Assembly (NCBI RefSeq): GCF_019430945.1 | Contig: NZ_JAHYCB010000004.1 | Location: 62,001 to 126,000 of the forward strand | DNA length: 64,000 bases | DNA from: Neorhizobium populisoli | Lineage (GTDB): Bacteria > Pseudomonadota > Alphaproteobacteria > Rhizobiales > Rhizobiaceae | Direction: 5' to 3' | Shown here: positions 43,021-53,162 of the stretch, piece after piece | How positions within the stretch are numbered: the stretch's first letter is position 1 | Layout: each line of letters starts with the position of its first letter | The notes under the pieces: generated by a model | What the model saw: only the letters and a program-made list of their open reading frames with translations | What the model was told of the DNA's origin: nothing | Databases searched by the model: none | Position numbers and translations under genes: made by a program

Positions 43021-43088
43021 TGCAGCAAAACGGTTTTTTTGGCCATGCGGTTTTTTGCTGCACCGCGACAGATTGCTGCACTGCGACG
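43021..43088. promoter_or_regulatory. Three TTGCTGCAC elements upstream of cyoA
   Basis: GTGCAGCAA (inverted) at 43021-43029, then TTGCTGCACCGCGAC at 43056-43070 and TTGCTGCACTGCGAC at 43074-43088, the last two 18 bp apart and 14 of 15 identical. They lie 70-140 bases ahead of the cyoA start in the divergent MFS/cyo gap (42827-43159). No other gene is evident in that gap. Confidence 0.5.
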
Positions 43089-43159
43089 AACGACCTCATT
43101 CCGGCCGATGCCTGAACGCGATTACTCCCAGTTAGACAAAACGCAAATTCGAGCCCGAG

Positions 43160-44326
43160 ATGACTCCACAGTTGAAATTCGTCGGACGGTTATTCGCTTT
43201 CCTGGCCTTGATGGCGCTTTCCGGGTGCAATCTGGTCGTCATGTCGCCTTCGGGCGACATCGCCAAGCAGCAGGCAGACCTAATCGTCATATCGGTCGTG
43301 CTGATGCTGCTGATCATCGTGCCGGTCCTGTTCCTGACGCTGTTCTTCGCCTGGCGTTACCGCAGTACCAATACCAAGGCACCCTATGATCCCGAATGGC
43401 ATCATTCGACGCGGCTGGAAGTGATCATCTGGTCGGCGCCGCTCGCTATCATCATCGCGCTTGGCGCCGTCACCTGGATCAGCACCCACAAGCTCGATCC
43501 CTACCGGCCGCTCGACCGAATCGACGACCAGCGGCCGGTCACGGCCGAGATGAAGCCGATCAATGTGGAAGTGGTGGCGCTCGACTGGAAATGGCTGTTC
43601 TTCTACCCCGATTACGGCATTGCCACGGTCAACGAGATGGCGGCGCCGGTGGATGTGCCGATCAATTTCAAGATCACCGCCTCTTCCGTGATGAACTCGT
43701 TCTACGTACCGGCGCTTGCCGGGATGATCTATGCCATGCCCGGCATGGAAACCAAGCTGCACGCCGTGATCAACAAGCCCGGCGAATACGAAGGCCTGTC
43801 CGCCAATTATAGCGGCGACGGTTTTTCGCATATGCGCTTCAAGTTCCATGGCGTCGATCAGGCCGGCTTCGACCAGTGGGTCGCCCGTGTGAAGCAGAAC
43901 GGCACGGCGCTGAACCGCGATGCCTATCTGAAACTCGAAAAGCCGAGCTCCAAGGAGCCGGTGCGCTATTACGCCAATGTCGAGGACGGGCTTTACAGGG
44001 CCGTGCTCAACATGTGCGCCACGCCCGGCAAGATGTGCATGGAAGAGATGATGCATATCGACATGATGGGCGGCGCCGGAACCGAAAGCCAGGAAAACCG
44101 CGAGAAGCTGGAGCACGACAATCGCCATGCCGGCGAAGCCGCGCACGGCGCCCCGGCCGCAACCTTCCCGGCCACCGGCGAACCGGCCCGCAGCGACCAA
44201 TCGCAGAGCCCGGCTGAAAAGCCGGCCACGCAGCACGACATGCACAACATGCCCGGCATGCAGCACAACAATCAGGGCGGCGCGGCACCAGCGCAGCTCA
44301 ACAACGAAGCCCCGGCCAAGCCCTGA
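43160..44326 (+). CDS. cyoA: Cytochrome o ubiquinol oxidase subunit II
   Basis: 388 residues. A lipoprotein signal (LMALSGC, Cys about residue 23), two transmembrane segments and a periplasmic cupredoxin-like domain (WKWLFFYPDYGIATVNEMA) without the Cu-A Cys pair, as expected of a quinol oxidase. The C-terminal 60 residues are rich in His, Met and Asn (TQHDMHNMPGMQHN). The SD before ATG 43160 is weak. First gene of cyoABCD. Confidence 0.92.
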   Translation: MTPQLKFVGRLFAFLALMALSGCNLVVMSPSGDIAKQQADLIVISVVLMLLIIVPVLFLTLFFAWRYRSTNTKAPYDPEWHHSTRLEVIIWSAPLAIIIALGAVTWISTHKLDPYRPLDRIDDQRPVTAEMKPINVEVVALDWKWLFFYPDYGIATVNEMAAPVDVPINFKITASSVMNSFYVPALAGMIYAMPGMETKLHAVINKPGEYEGLSANYSGDGFSHMRFKFHGVDQAGFDQWVARVKQNGTALNRDAYLKLEKPSSKEPVRYYANVEDGLYRAVLNMCATPGKMCMEEMMHIDMMGGAGTESQENREKLEHDNRHAGEAAHGAPAATFPATGEPARSDQSQSPAEKPATQHDMHNMPGMQHNNQGGAAPAQLNNEAPAKP

Positions 44327-44346
44327 ACGAGATTCGGTAGAAACCC

Positions 44347-46350
44347 ATGTTCGGTAATACTTCGCTTACGCAATTCCTGTTCGGGCGGCTGACGCTCGAT
44401 GCCATTCCCTATCACGAGACGATCCTGGTCGTGACCTTCATCGGCGTTGCGATCGCCGGTCTCGCCGTTCTGGCACTGATCACCAAATACAAGCTCTGGG
44501 GTTATCTCTGGCACGACTGGTTCACCAGCGTCGATCACAAGAAGATCGGCATCATGTATATCGTGCTCGCCATCATCATGCTGCTGCGCGGCTTTTCCGA
44601 CGCGATCCTGATGCGCATCCAGCAGGCGATCGCCTTCAACGGCAATGAAGGCTTCCTGCCGCCACATCACTACGACCAGATCTTCACCGCGCATGGCGTG
44701 ATCATGATCTTCTTCGTGGCGATGCCCTTCGTCACCGGTTTCATGAACTATGTCGTGCCGCTGCAGATCGGCGCGCGCGACGTTTCCTTCCCCTTCCTCA
44801 ACAATTTCTCGTTCTGGATGACCACGGCCGGGGCGATCATCATCATGATGTCGCTGTTCGTCGGCGAATTTGCCCGCACGGGCTGGCTGGCCTATCCTCC
44901 GCTTTCGGGCGCCGATTACAGTCCGGGCGTCGGGGTGGACTATTACATCTGGGGCCTGCAGGTGGCGGGCGTCGGCACGACATTGTCCGGCATCAACCTG
45001 ATCGCGACGATCGTCAAGATGCGCGCGCCGGGCATGACCTTCATGAAAATGCCGGTCTTCACCTGGACCGCGCTCTGCACCAACATCCTGATCGTCGCGA
45101 CCTTCCCGATCCTGACCGCAACGCTCGTGCTCCTGTCGCTCGACCGTTATGCCGGCACGAACTTCTTCACGAACGACCTCGGTGGCAACCCGATGATGTA
45201 TGTGAATCTGATCTGGATCTGGGGCCATCCGGAAGTCTACATTCTCGTCCTGCCGGCCTTCGGCATCTTCTCGGAAGTTGTTGCGACCTTCTCCAGCAAG
45301 CGGCTCTTCGGTTACGCCTCGATGGTCTATGCGACCTGCGTGATCATGATCCTCTCCTACCTCGTCTGGCTGCACCACTTCTTCACGATGGGTTCGGGCG
45401 CCTCGGTGAACGCCTTCTTCGGCATCACCACCATGATCATCTCGATCCCGACAGGGGCGAAGATGTTCAACTGGCTCTTCACCATGTATCGCGGCCGTAT
45501 CCGCTACGACGTGCCGATGCTGTGGACCGTCGGTTTCATGGTGACCTTCGTCATCGGCGGCATGACCGGTGTCATGCTGGCCATTCCGCCGGCCGACTTC
45601 GTACTGCACAATTCGCTGTTCCTGATCGCCCACTTCCACAACGTCATCATCGGCGGCGTGTTGTTCGGGCTGCTGGCAGGCGTCAACTACTGGTGGCCGA
45701 AGGCTTTCGGCTTCAGGCTGGACGCCTTCTGGGGCAAGGTAAGCTTCTGGTTCTGGCAGATAGGCTTCTTCTTCGCCTTCATGCCGCTTTATGTGCTTGG
45801 CCTGATGGGCGTCACCCGCCGCGTCAGCCAGTTCGAAGACCCGTCGCTGCAGATCTGGTTCGTTATTGCAGCCTTCGGCGCCGGCCTGATCGCCATCGGC
45901 ATTCTCGCCTTCATCATCCAGATGGGCGTCAGCATCCTGCGCCGCGATCAGCTGCGCGATGATACGGGCGATCCGTGGGATGGCCGCACGCTGGAATGGT
46001 CGACCTCGTCTCCGCCGCCGGACTACAACTTCGCCTTCACGCCCGTCGTTCACGATCATGACGGTTGGTACGACATGAAGAACCGCGGTTACGAGCGCCC
46101 GCTCGGCGGCTTCAAGCCGATCCACATGCCGAAGAATACCGGCACCGGCGTCATCCTGTCCGGCATCAGCATCGTGCTCGCCTTCGCGCTGATCTGGTAC
46201 ATCTGGTGGCTGGCCGCCGTCTCCTTCGTGGCGCTGATCGCCACCGCGATAACCCACACGTTCAACTATAACCGGGATTTCCACATCCCTGCCGAAACCG
46301 TGACCGCAACAGAGGACGCGCGCTCCAAGCTGCTCGCGGACCGGACCTGA
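44347..46350 (+). CDS. cyoB: Cytochrome o ubiquinol oxidase subunit I
   Basis: 667 residues, the heme-copper catalytic subunit that reduces oxygen and pumps protons. The His of heme is near [32 protein letters not shown] (Cu-B His and Tyr) and [15 protein letters not shown] (Cu-B His pair) and [12 protein letters not shown] (heme His) are intact. It starts 20 bases after cyoA. Confidence 0.94.
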   Translation: MFGNTSLTQFLFGRLTLDAIPYHETILVVTFIGVAIAGLAVLALITKYKLWGYLWHDWFTSVDHKKIGIMYIVLAIIMLLRGFSDAILMRIQQAIAFNGNEGFLPPHHYDQIFTAHGVIMIFFVAMPFVTGFMNYVVPLQIGARDVSFPFLNNFSFWMTTAGAIIIMMSLFVGEFARTGWLAYPPLSGADYSPGVGVDYYIWGLQVAGVGTTLSGINLIATIVKMRAPGMTFMKMPVFTWTALCTNILIVATFPILTATLVLLSLDRYAGTNFFTNDLGGNPMMYVNLIWIWGHPEVYILVLPAFGIFSEVVATFSSKRLFGYASMVYATCVIMILSYLVWLHHFFTMGSGASVNAFFGITTMIISIPTGAKMFNWLFTMYRGRIRYDVPMLWTVGFMVTFVIGGMTGVMLAIPPADFVLHNSLFLIAHFHNVIIGGVLFGLLAGVNYWWPKAFGFRLDAFWGKVSFWFWQIGFFFAFMPLYVLGLMGVTRRVSQFEDPSLQIWFVIAAFGAGLIAIGILAFIIQMGVSILRRDQLRDDTGDPWDGRTLEWSTSSPPPDYNFAFTPVVHDHDGWYDMKNRGYERPLGGFKPIHMPKNTGTGVILSGISIVLAFALIWYIWWLAAVSFVALIATAITHTFNYNRDFHIPAETVTATEDARSKLLADRT

Positions 46351-46354
46351 GATC

Positions 46355-46987
46355 ATGAGCGAAACACACGTCCACAGCGCCAATCTGGATAACGAAAAGC
46401 CGCAGTTCTACGTGACGGAAGAGCACCACCCGGAAGGCAGCACCATGCTGGGTTTCTGGCTCTACCTGATGAGCGACTGCCTGATCTTCGCCGTCCTCTT
46501 CGCCACCCACGGCGTGCTCGGCCGCAACTATGCGGCCGGCCCCTCGCCCGCCGATCTGTTCGACCTGCCGCTCGTGGCGATCAATACCGCGATGCTGCTC
46601 CTCTCCTCCATCACCTATGGCTTCGCCATGCTGCAGATGGAGCGGGGCGCCAAGGCCGAGACGCTGTTCTGGCTCGGCATTACCGGCGTGTTCGGGGCGA
46701 TCTTCCTGGGCCTCGAGCTTTACGAATTCGCGCACCTGATCCATGAAGGCGCCGGCCCGACCCGTTCGGCCTTCCTGTCGTCCTTCTTCACGCTGGTCGG
46801 CACCCACGGTCTACACGTCACCTTCGGCATCATCTGGCTGATCACGCTGATGGTGCAGGTGGCGCGGCGCGGTCTGATTGCTGAGAACAAACGCCGCCTG
46901 ATGTGCCTTTCGATGTTCTGGCACTTCCTCGACGTCGTCTGGATCGGCGTCTTCTCCTTCGTCTACCTGATCGGATATATCGGATGA
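46355..46987 (+). CDS. cyoC: Cytochrome o ubiquinol oxidase subunit III
   Basis: 210 residues with five membrane segments (subunit III of the quinol oxidases). GFWLYLMSDCLIFAVLFATH and FTLVGTHGLHVTFGIIWL are family signatures. It starts four bases after cyoB stops and overlaps cyoD by four bases (ATGA). Confidence 0.93.
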   Translation: MSETHVHSANLDNEKPQFYVTEEHHPEGSTMLGFWLYLMSDCLIFAVLFATHGVLGRNYAAGPSPADLFDLPLVAINTAMLLLSSITYGFAMLQMERGAKAETLFWLGITGVFGAIFLGLELYEFAHLIHEGAGPTRSAFLSSFFTLVGTHGLHVTFGIIWLITLMVQVARRGLIAENKRRLMCLSMFWHFLDVVWIGVFSFVYLIGYIG

Positions 46988-47403
46988 GTTCGCAGCCCCA
47001 CGCATCTTCTCATGACCATGGCCACGAGAGCGCAAGCCACGCCCATCACGGCCATAGCAACGGTCACGGGGCCGGCCACGGCTCGTTCAAGAGCTACATG
47101 ATCGGCTTCATCCTGTCGGTCGTCTTGACGGCGATCCCGTTCATCCTAGTCATGGGCGGCGTCTTCGACAGCAAGCTGACGACCGCCGTCTTCGTCATGG
47201 CCTTCGGCGTCGTTCAGATCGTCGTCCACATGATCTACTTCCTGCACATGAACCCGCGCTCGGAAGGCGGCTGGACGATGATGGCGCTGCTCTTCACCAT
47301 CGTCATCGTCGGCATCATGCTCGCCGGCTCGCTCTGGGTCATGCATCACCTCAATACCAACATGATGCCCATGTCGCCGGAGATGATGAAGAACATGCCG
47401 TGA
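46984..47403 (+). CDS. cyoD: Cytochrome o ubiquinol oxidase subunit IV
   Basis: 139 residues with three membrane segments (YMIGFILSVVLTAIPFILVM onward). The first 34 residues hold 10 His (for example HDHGHE, SHAHHGH), far more than most CyoD proteins, suggesting metal binding. Start ATG 46984 overlaps cyoC. CyoE (heme O synthase) is not seen downstream; a SURF1-type gene follows instead. Confidence 0.91.
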   Translation: MSSQPHASSHDHGHESASHAHHGHSNGHGAGHGSFKSYMIGFILSVVLTAIPFILVMGGVFDSKLTTAVFVMAFGVVQIVVHMIYFLHMNPRSEGGWTMMALLFTIVIVGIMLAGSLWVMHHLNTNMMPMSPEMMKNMP

Positions 47404-47441
47404 GGCTGTTTGTAAGAGGCGAGAGTGCTGTGCCCGTGATT

Positions 47442-47614
47442 ACCCCCCTCTGCCCTGCCGGACAGCTCCCCCTCAAGGGAGGAGATTGGATGGGGCGCCG
47501 CCTCGCAAACATCCACCCTTTCGCTTGTCGCGAACGTTCAAGTAAGGACGGGGAGCAAGCCTTTGGCCGATCTCCCCCCTTGAGGGGGAGATGTCCGGCA
47601 GGACAGAGGGGGGT
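47442..47614. repeat. Second-type mosaic repeat with inverted ends
   Basis: The ends are inverted: CCCCCCTCTGCCCTGCCGGA and TCCGGCAGGACAGAGGGGGG. Between them lie CTCCCCCTCAAGG and CCTTGAGGGGGAG arms. It differs in motif from the 18672 and 41274 copies but is of the same general type. It sits between cyoD and the SURF1 gene. Confidence 0.75.
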
Positions 47615-47624
47615 ATAACACCCA

Positions 47625-48335
47625 ATGCCCTCTCCATCATCCCTCCCGCGCCTCATCTTCACCGGTGCGCTTCTCTTCCTGACGCTCGTGTTCCTCGCTC
47701 TCGGCACCTGGCAAGTCCAACGCCTGTTCTGGAAGCTCGACCTGATCGCCCGCGTCGACGCCCGCGTGCATGCCGCTGCCGTGCAGCCACCTGCCGATTG
47801 GTCAGCCATCACCGCCGACCGCGACGAATACCGCCATGTCACCGCAACAGGCACCTTCGATCACAACAAGGAAGTGCTGGTTCAAGCCGTGACGGAACGC
47901 GGCGCCGGCTTCTGGGTCGTAACACCGCTTTCTCTGAAGGACGGAACCACGGTCCTCGTCAATCGCGGCTTCGTGCCCGCCGATCGCCGCGACTCAGCCT
48001 CACGGGCCGAGGGCCAAATCACCGGCAATGTCCAGATCACAGGCCTCTTGCGCATCACCGAACCCGACGGCGCTTTCCTGCGCTCCAACGATCCGCAAAA
48101 CGGACGCTGGTATTCCCGCGATGTCGCAGCGATCGCAAAAGCGGCAGGGCTGGCAAATACCGCCCCCTACTTCATCGATGCCGATGCAACGCCAAATCCG
48201 GGCGGTCTGCCGATCGGCGGACTCACCATCGTCCAGTTCCGCAATTCACATCTGGTCTATGCACTGACCTGGTTTGCCATGGCGCTGATGAGCACCGGCG
48301 CGGCGTGGTTCGTTTATCGCCGCCGCCTGTCCTGA
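47625..48335 (+). CDS. SURF1-family oxidase assembly protein
   Basis: 236 residues. An N-terminal membrane segment (LIFTGALLFLTLVFLALGTW), a conserved GTWQVQR, then VLVNRGFVPADRR and a C-terminal membrane helix (LTWFAMALMSTGAAWFVYRR). SURF1 proteins insert heme in heme-copper oxidases. It follows cyoD, so it probably assists the cyo oxidase. Confidence 0.87.
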   Translation: MPSPSSLPRLIFTGALLFLTLVFLALGTWQVQRLFWKLDLIARVDARVHAAAVQPPADWSAITADRDEYRHVTATGTFDHNKEVLVQAVTERGAGFWVVTPLSLKDGTTVLVNRGFVPADRRDSASRAEGQITGNVQITGLLRITEPDGAFLRSNDPQNGRWYSRDVAAIAKAAGLANTAPYFIDADATPNPGGLPIGGLTIVQFRNSHLVYALTWFAMALMSTGAAWFVYRRRLS

Positions 48336-48373
48336 CGGCGGCCGGCGCTAGCTGCCAGATTCAAACGCCGAAT

Positions 48374-49351
48374 TCAGGCATCCGTGCGCCCGCCGGCAAT
48401 CAGCCGCGCATAGGAAATCGCCGACAACATGTTGACGTGGTTCGCCTTGCCTGTGCCGGCGATGTCGAAGGCCGTGCCGTGGTCCACCGAAACACGGTCG
48501 ATCGGCAGGCCGAGCGAGACATTCACCGCGCTATCGAAAGCGACGAGCTTGATCGGGATATGACCCTGGTCATGATACTGCGCCACGACGAGATCGAAAG
48601 CACCGTTATAGGCGCGTGCAAATACGGTATCCGCCGAGATCGGCCCGACGACATCGATGCCCTTGGCCCGCGCCTGCTCGACGGCCGGAGCGAGGAATTC
48701 CGTATCTTCGGTGCCAAAAAGGCCGTTCTCGCCGCAATGCGGATTGAGCCCGGCAACGGCGATCTTCGCCTTTTTACCGATCCGCAGGAAATGCTGGTGA
48801 CCGGCTTCGATCGTCGCCAGAACCCGCTCCGTCTTCGCCCGCTCGATTGCGCCCTTCAGCGAAATATGCGTCGAAACGTGGATGGTGTTCAGCCGCTCGG
48901 AGGCGAGCAGCATGAAGGAGCTTTTCGAACCGGTGAGATGCGCCAGAAGACCCGTATGGCCGTCGTAATGATGGCCGGCGAGGTTCATCGCTTCCTTGTT
49001 GATCGGCGCGGTGACGATGCAATCGACATCATGCGCCAGAGCCATTTCGACGGCGCGGCGAATATAACGCACCGAAGCATCGCCGGCGATTTCGCTGACC
49101 TTGCCGATCTCCGGCAGCGGCCCAGAGAGAGGCACTTCATCGACAGTGATCGCACCGGCCTTCGGCGTGGTGGAGAAAGCGAGCGCGGTTCCACAGGACT
49201 TGTTCGCCCGTTCCAGCGCCTCGACATTGCCGACGACAGTGAAAAATGCGCGCTCGCTTTCCGGCAGCGCCGTCAGGGCCTTGACGATGACTTCCGGGCC
49301 GACGCCCGCCGGATCGCCTAACGTGACCGCGATGCGCGTATTCTTGCTCAT
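48374..49351 (-). CDS. PdxA2-type 4-phosphate-hydroxyacid dehydrogenase
   Basis: 325 residues of the PdxA family. [15 protein letters not shown] at the N-terminus, the metal His in [22 protein letters not shown] and a C-terminal [20 protein letters not shown]. PdxA2 proteins oxidise phosphorylated four-carbon acids (for example D-threonate 4-phosphate) with decarboxylation to dihydroxyacetone phosphate. The DUF1537 kinase at 59038 supplies the phosphorylated substrate, so this is more likely PdxA2 than the vitamin B6 enzyme. Start 49351 has GGAAGGG upstream. Confidence 0.87.
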   Translation of the reverse strand: MSKNTRIAVTLGDPAGVGPEVIVKALTALPESERAFFTVVGNVEALERANKSCGTALAFSTTPKAGAITVDEVPLSGPLPEIGKVSEIAGDASVRYIRRAVEMALAHDVDCIVTAPINKEAMNLAGHHYDGHTGLLAHLTGSKSSFMLLASERLNTIHVSTHISLKGAIERAKTERVLATIEAGHQHFLRIGKKAKIAVAGLNPHCGENGLFGTEDTEFLAPAVEQARAKGIDVVGPISADTVFARAYNGAFDLVVAQYHDQGHIPIKLVAFDSAVNVSLGLPIDRVSVDHGTAFDIAGTGKANHVNMLSAISYARLIAGGRTDA

Positions 49352-49376
49352 GATCGGATGCCCTTCCCTATGATTT

Positions 49377-50510
49377 TCAGTATGCCGCTTCGTAGATCGC
49401 CAGGATATCGGCGCGAGACAGGTCGCGCGGATTGTTATCGAGAAGCCGGCGGATGGCAAAGGCGTCATCGGCCATGATGCCGAGATCGGTTTCCGGCACG
49501 CCGACCTTGGAAAGCTTCATCTCGATATCGAGCGAGGCGCAGAAGGCATGCGCCGCCTCGAAGACTGAACCAACCGTGCTGGAATGTTTGAGGCTGAGCG
49601 CATCGAGGATCGCCGCCGTCTTTTCCGGTACGGCGGGCGTGTTGAAGGCCAGGACATGCGGGAAGATCAGCGCATTGGCCGCGCCATGCGCCACGTGCCA
49701 GCGGGTGCCGAGCGGATAGGCCAGCGCATGGCCGGCCGCCGTATTGACCGGGCCGAGGCAATAACCGCCATACAGCGAGGCGAGCGACAGGCCGGCGCGG
49801 GCTTCCGCATCATTGCCGTCGGCCACGGCGCGGGCGAGATATTTTCCGACCAGCCGCACGCCTTCGATGGCGTAAAGGTCGATCGCCGGATGGGCCTTGC
49901 GGTTGGTATAGGCCTCGACGCAATGGGCCATGGCATCAACGCCGGTGGCGGCGGTGATGCGCGGCGGCACGGAGAAAGTCAGCGCCGGATCGATGACGGC
50001 AATATCGGCCAGCATATGAATGCTCTCGACCGCAAGCTTGCTCTGGGTGGCCGGATCGGTGACCAGCGCTCGGATGCCGGCCTCGCTACCTGTGCCGGAT
50101 GTGGTCGGAACCTGCGCCAATGCCGCCTTGCCTCGGGATGCAACCTTGTTCGGTCCCACGACTTCGGCAAATGTCTGGGAGGAACCGGCGAGAACGGCGG
50201 CAAGCTTGGCAAGATCCATGGCGCTGCCGCCGCCGAAACCGACGATCAGATCGGCATCCGCCTGATTGGCGGCGGCGAGAACCTTGTTGAGGTCGTTGGT
50301 ATCCGGCTCGGCGCGCACTTCGCCGAATACCGTGACCTCGCCCTTCAGGCCCAGCGCATCGGCGCGCGGCGCGTTAAAAGCGTCGGAAATCACCAGAATG
50401 CGCGTGAACTTTCGCTGCTCGGCCCATACGCCAAGCCGTTCGGCGGTGCCGACACCGAATTCGATCACCGGCGGCCGGACCATGACGATCGGCTTGCTCA
50501 AAGTGTCCAT
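49377..50510 (-). CDS. Iron-containing alcohol dehydrogenase
   Basis: 377 residues of the group III family. [13 protein letters not shown] (NAD binding), [11 protein letters not shown], and metal His in [14 protein letters not shown] and [21 protein letters not shown] lies eight bases before ATG 50510. It reduces or oxidises an aldehyde or hydroxyl in the sugar-acid pathway; the exact step is unknown. The gap to the next gene upstream holds ATGTAAAT (50557-50564). Confidence 0.88.
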   Translation of the reverse strand: MDTLSKPIVMVRPPVIEFGVGTAERLGVWAEQRKFTRILVISDAFNAPRADALGLKGEVTVFGEVRAEPDTNDLNKVLAAANQADADLIVGFGGGSAMDLAKLAAVLAGSSQTFAEVVGPNKVASRGKAALAQVPTTSGTGSEAGIRALVTDPATQSKLAVESIHMLADIAVIDPALTFSVPPRITAATGVDAMAHCVEAYTNRKAHPAIDLYAIEGVRLVGKYLARAVADGNDAEARAGLSLASLYGGYCLGPVNTAAGHALAYPLGTRWHVAHGAANALIFPHVLAFNTPAVPEKTAAILDALSLKHSSTVGSVFEAAHAFCASLDIEMKLSKVGVPETDLGIMADDAFAIRRLLDNNPRDLSRADILAIYEAAY

Positions 50511-50556
50511 GCGCTTTACCTCTTCCCACGCTGACCATTTCGTCTGCGTCTATTAG

Positions 50557-50564
50557 ATGTAAAT
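50557..50564. promoter_or_regulatory. ATGTAAAT element before the alcohol dehydrogenase
   Basis: ATGTAAAT is the complement of ATTTACAT at 53084-53091 before the ABC binding-protein gene. The two flank the minus-strand and plus-strand arms of one cluster, whose regulator would be the GntR at 60121. Short matches of this length are weak evidence. Confidence 0.3.
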
Positions 50565-50758
50565 TTGTTATATCCTTCGCGTAGACTTGGCAAGCGCTAT
50601 ATGGCCATTTCACGATATTCACACCACTCGCCGACAGAGAAACCCCGCCTTGAGGTACAGTTTTCTTCAACGAATTTAATGGGAAAGCGTAACACTAGCC
50701 GCTCGCCATCCACCAGACAACGACGGCGAGCAACACAGCCAAGATTTGTCAGAACTTG

Positions 50759-51949
50759 TTAAATCTCGAAAAACGAAGGCTCCAGGCGCACGTATTTGAT
50801 AGCGCGGCGGAAATAGGTGTAGGCGATATGCAAAACGCCACCCGGTCCCTGAATGACCGAGGGGTAGGAAAATTCGCGGTTCAGCATGTCGGTGGAATTG
50901 TTGCTGAGGCAGTAGCCATCGCCGGTATCGAGATCGAAGCGGACCGGAAACGTCTCGCCGCCATCGCGGGAAATGGCAAGGCTCAGCGGAGCCCGGGGCA
51001 CGCCCCAGACGGCACCGTTTGTGCGCAGCGCGGCTTCCGGCTCCGATACAGCTTCTTCGCCATCATCACCTTCGATTTCATCGTAAAGCGAAAGTCGCCG
51101 GGCATCCGACATGCCGGCGTCGGAATGGTTGTAAACAACTGCAATTGCTCCATCTTTCAGGCGTGATGCCTGGATGGAGGAATTGTTGTTCGGCAGTTCC
51201 GTCGGCTCCGGCGCACTCCAGGTCAGTCCATTGTCGCTGGACCGGCTGCGCAGGATGCGCGTCGCAAACCGGTTGCGGTAAAAGGCGACCATGTCGCGGC
51301 CTTGCAAAGGCACGATGTTCATATGCACTGCGCCGATACTGTCCGGCACCTCGACCATCTGCCAACTTTTCCCTGCGTCGCGCGAAATCAGCACACCGGC
51401 GCGGTCGATATCGCCGGTCCACCGGCGCCCCGCTTCAGTCAGGCAGCGGAAGACCGGCAAGAGCCAGTTGCCGTCGGCATTCACCACAATTGCCTGGCGG
51501 ATGAATGTGCCGGGAATATCACAGAGGATTTCCGGCGCGCCGAACGTGCGGCCGCCATCAGCCGACACGCGTTTCTTGACAACTGCGCCATCTTGATTGC
51601 CGGATGTCTGCGAAGTGTAGAGCAACCACACCTTGCCGTCCGGCGCGGTGAAGACCAGCGGGTTCTGCTCGGATTTCGTGGCGTCGTCGCTGAGCTTTTC
51701 GGCCTTCGACCAGGTCGTTGCACCAGGTGCCAGACGTGACATGTAAACGGAGATGTCACCCATGCCCTCCATCGTGCCGCCGAACCAGACGCAGGTCAGC
51801 GTGCCATCGGCGAGAAAAGCGAGGTTTGCCGCGTGGTTCTGGACGCAAGGGGATGGCAGATAGGCGTCCGAACGGCCGGAGCCGTTCGGGCCGATTTCGC
51901 CGGTCATCAGGGCTGGAACTTCGGAAGGGTCAAGCGCTGTAAAGGTCAT
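50759..51949 (-). CDS. BNR-repeat sialidase-like protein
   Basis: 396 residues. Four Asp-box motifs (SxDxGxTW/F) are visible: SADGGRTFGAP, SRDAGKSWQM, SSDNGLTWSAP and SRDGGETF, which mark a six-bladed beta propeller. There is no obvious signal peptide. Exo-sialidases and unsaturated-uronyl hydrolases share this fold; a cytoplasmic glycoside hydrolase or lyase acting on an imported conjugate is likely. Confidence 0.83.
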   Translation of the reverse strand: MTFTALDPSEVPALMTGEIGPNGSGRSDAYLPSPCVQNHAANLAFLADGTLTCVWFGGTMEGMGDISVYMSRLAPGATTWSKAEKLSDDATKSEQNPLVFTAPDGKVWLLYTSQTSGNQDGAVVKKRVSADGGRTFGAPEILCDIPGTFIRQAIVVNADGNWLLPVFRCLTEAGRRWTGDIDRAGVLISRDAGKSWQMVEVPDSIGAVHMNIVPLQGRDMVAFYRNRFATRILRSRSSDNGLTWSAPEPTELPNNNSSIQASRLKDGAIAVVYNHSDAGMSDARRLSLYDEIEGDDGEEAVSEPEAALRTNGAVWGVPRAPLSLAISRDGGETFPVRFDLDTGDGYCLSNNSTDMLNREFSYPSVIQGPGGVLHIAYTYFRRAIKYVRLEPSFFEI

Positions 51950-51963
51950 GACAGATCAACCAC

Positions 51964-52872
51964 TTAAGGGAGTTCGGCATATTTCGCCGAAAGATCGGTG
52001 AATTCGGCATCGCTGAGCGCCATCAGCGGTGCACGGGCACGACGCCACGCGCTTTCACCGGTCTTCAGGCCAACCATCGCCTTGATCGTCGGGATTTGCA
52101 CATAGGAATTGGAGAGCGTGCGATAGACGTTGATCCGCGCCTGCGCCTCATCGACCACAGCCGCCTTGGCCGGATCGGCGACATTGTCGAAGATCGTGCG
52201 CAACGAATCCGCCACGAGGTTGGAGGTGGCCGTGATGCAGCCAGCGCCTCCGGATTTCAGCAGCGGCAACATCAGCGGATCGGCGCCGGCCAGAACCGAG
52301 AAGCCCGGCAACGCCGCGACGATCGCCTGCATGTTGGCAAGATCGCCGGCGGAATCCTTGATGCCGACGATCGTCTTCGGGAAGGCTTTGACCAGCCGCT
52401 CGATCAGCGGGATCGACAGCGGCACGCCGGAGACCTGCGGGATGTGGTAAAGCACGATCCGCAGGCGATCATCGCCAATCTTTTCAATGATTTGCGAATA
52501 GGCGGTAAACAACCCATCGTCACTCACGCCTTTGTAGTAGCAAGGCGGCAACATGACGACCTTGGTGACGCCGTTGACGAGCGCATGTCTGGTCAGCGCC
52601 ACCGTATCGGGAATAGCGACAAGTCCCGTGCCCGGCATCAGCTGCTCCGGCGCGATGCCGGCCATCAAAGCGGCTTCGAGGATTGTCTGGCGCTCAGTGA
52701 TCGAGAAAGAATTGGCTTCGCCGGTCGTACCGAGCAGCGCCACGCCGTGGCAGCCTTCCGCCAGAAGGCGTTTGCAATGGGCGGTAAACAGGCCAAGTTC
52801 CGGCGCGCCACTCGCATCTACCGGCGTGGCGGCGGCGCAGAAGACGCCTGAAATCGCGTGATTGTCTGACAT
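51964..52872 (-). CDS. DapA/NanA-family aldolase
   Basis: 302 residues. GTTGEANSF, Tyr in VLYHIPQVS and the Schiff-base Lys in GIKDSAGDL are present. It resembles the aldolase at 2427-3305 (YYKGVSDDGLF). It may cleave a 2-keto-3-deoxy acid released from the sialidase-like step. SD GGAGG precedes ATG 52872. Confidence 0.85.
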   Translation of the reverse strand: MSDNHAISGVFCAAATPVDASGAPELGLFTAHCKRLLAEGCHGVALLGTTGEANSFSITERQTILEAALMAGIAPEQLMPGTGLVAIPDTVALTRHALVNGVTKVVMLPPCYYKGVSDDGLFTAYSQIIEKIGDDRLRIVLYHIPQVSGVPLSIPLIERLVKAFPKTIVGIKDSAGDLANMQAIVAALPGFSVLAGADPLMLPLLKSGGAGCITATSNLVADSLRTIFDNVADPAKAAVVDEAQARINVYRTLSNSYVQIPTIKAMVGLKTGESAWRRARAPLMALSDAEFTDLSAKYAELP

Positions 52873-53076
52873 GTTATCCTCCCGATCCCGCACCGCCTGA
52901 CAAATGGCGGCGCTCCACAGCTCTTTGCGAGCGCGACATGCCGCGTTTCTGACGCCAAACATGGGCAGTTGTCAACGCTTGAATGAAAACGGAATTTTCG
53001 ATGACTCCGCAATTATTTGAATTTTATAGATATTTTTTGTCTTCTCGTGAAGCAGTGGAAATTTCAAGAAACAAGA

Positions 53077-53091
53077 TTGACATATTTACAT
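53077..53091. promoter_or_regulatory. TTGACA and ATTTACAT before the ABC binding protein
   Basis: TTGACA (53077-53082) is a good -35 match and overlaps the motif ATTTACAT (53084-53091). A clear -10 is not seen. The shared motif before the minus-strand arm at 50557 suggests a common regulator. Confidence 0.35.
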
Positions 53092-53162
53092 TATCGCGCG
53101 AGTGTTAGGTCCACATTGCGGCCGGGAGGAAAACGGCCCGCATTTCCACGTGGGAGGATCGG

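Noticed and set aside
42918..43389. Two short plus-strand open frames (65 and 153 codons) upstream of and overlapping cyoA
   Set aside because: They overlap the promoter repeats and each other or the cyoA gene, have no ribosome site and no motif.
44272..46383. A 703-codon open frame on the minus strand, longer than cyoB itself
   Set aside because: It lies wholly antisense to the clearly conserved cyoB, is rich in Arg, Asp, Glu and His as expected of a high-G+C shadow frame, and shows no family motif.
47591..49321. A 576-codon plus-strand frame over SURF1 and pdxA2
   Set aside because: Out of frame with SURF1 and antisense to pdxA2; no motif.
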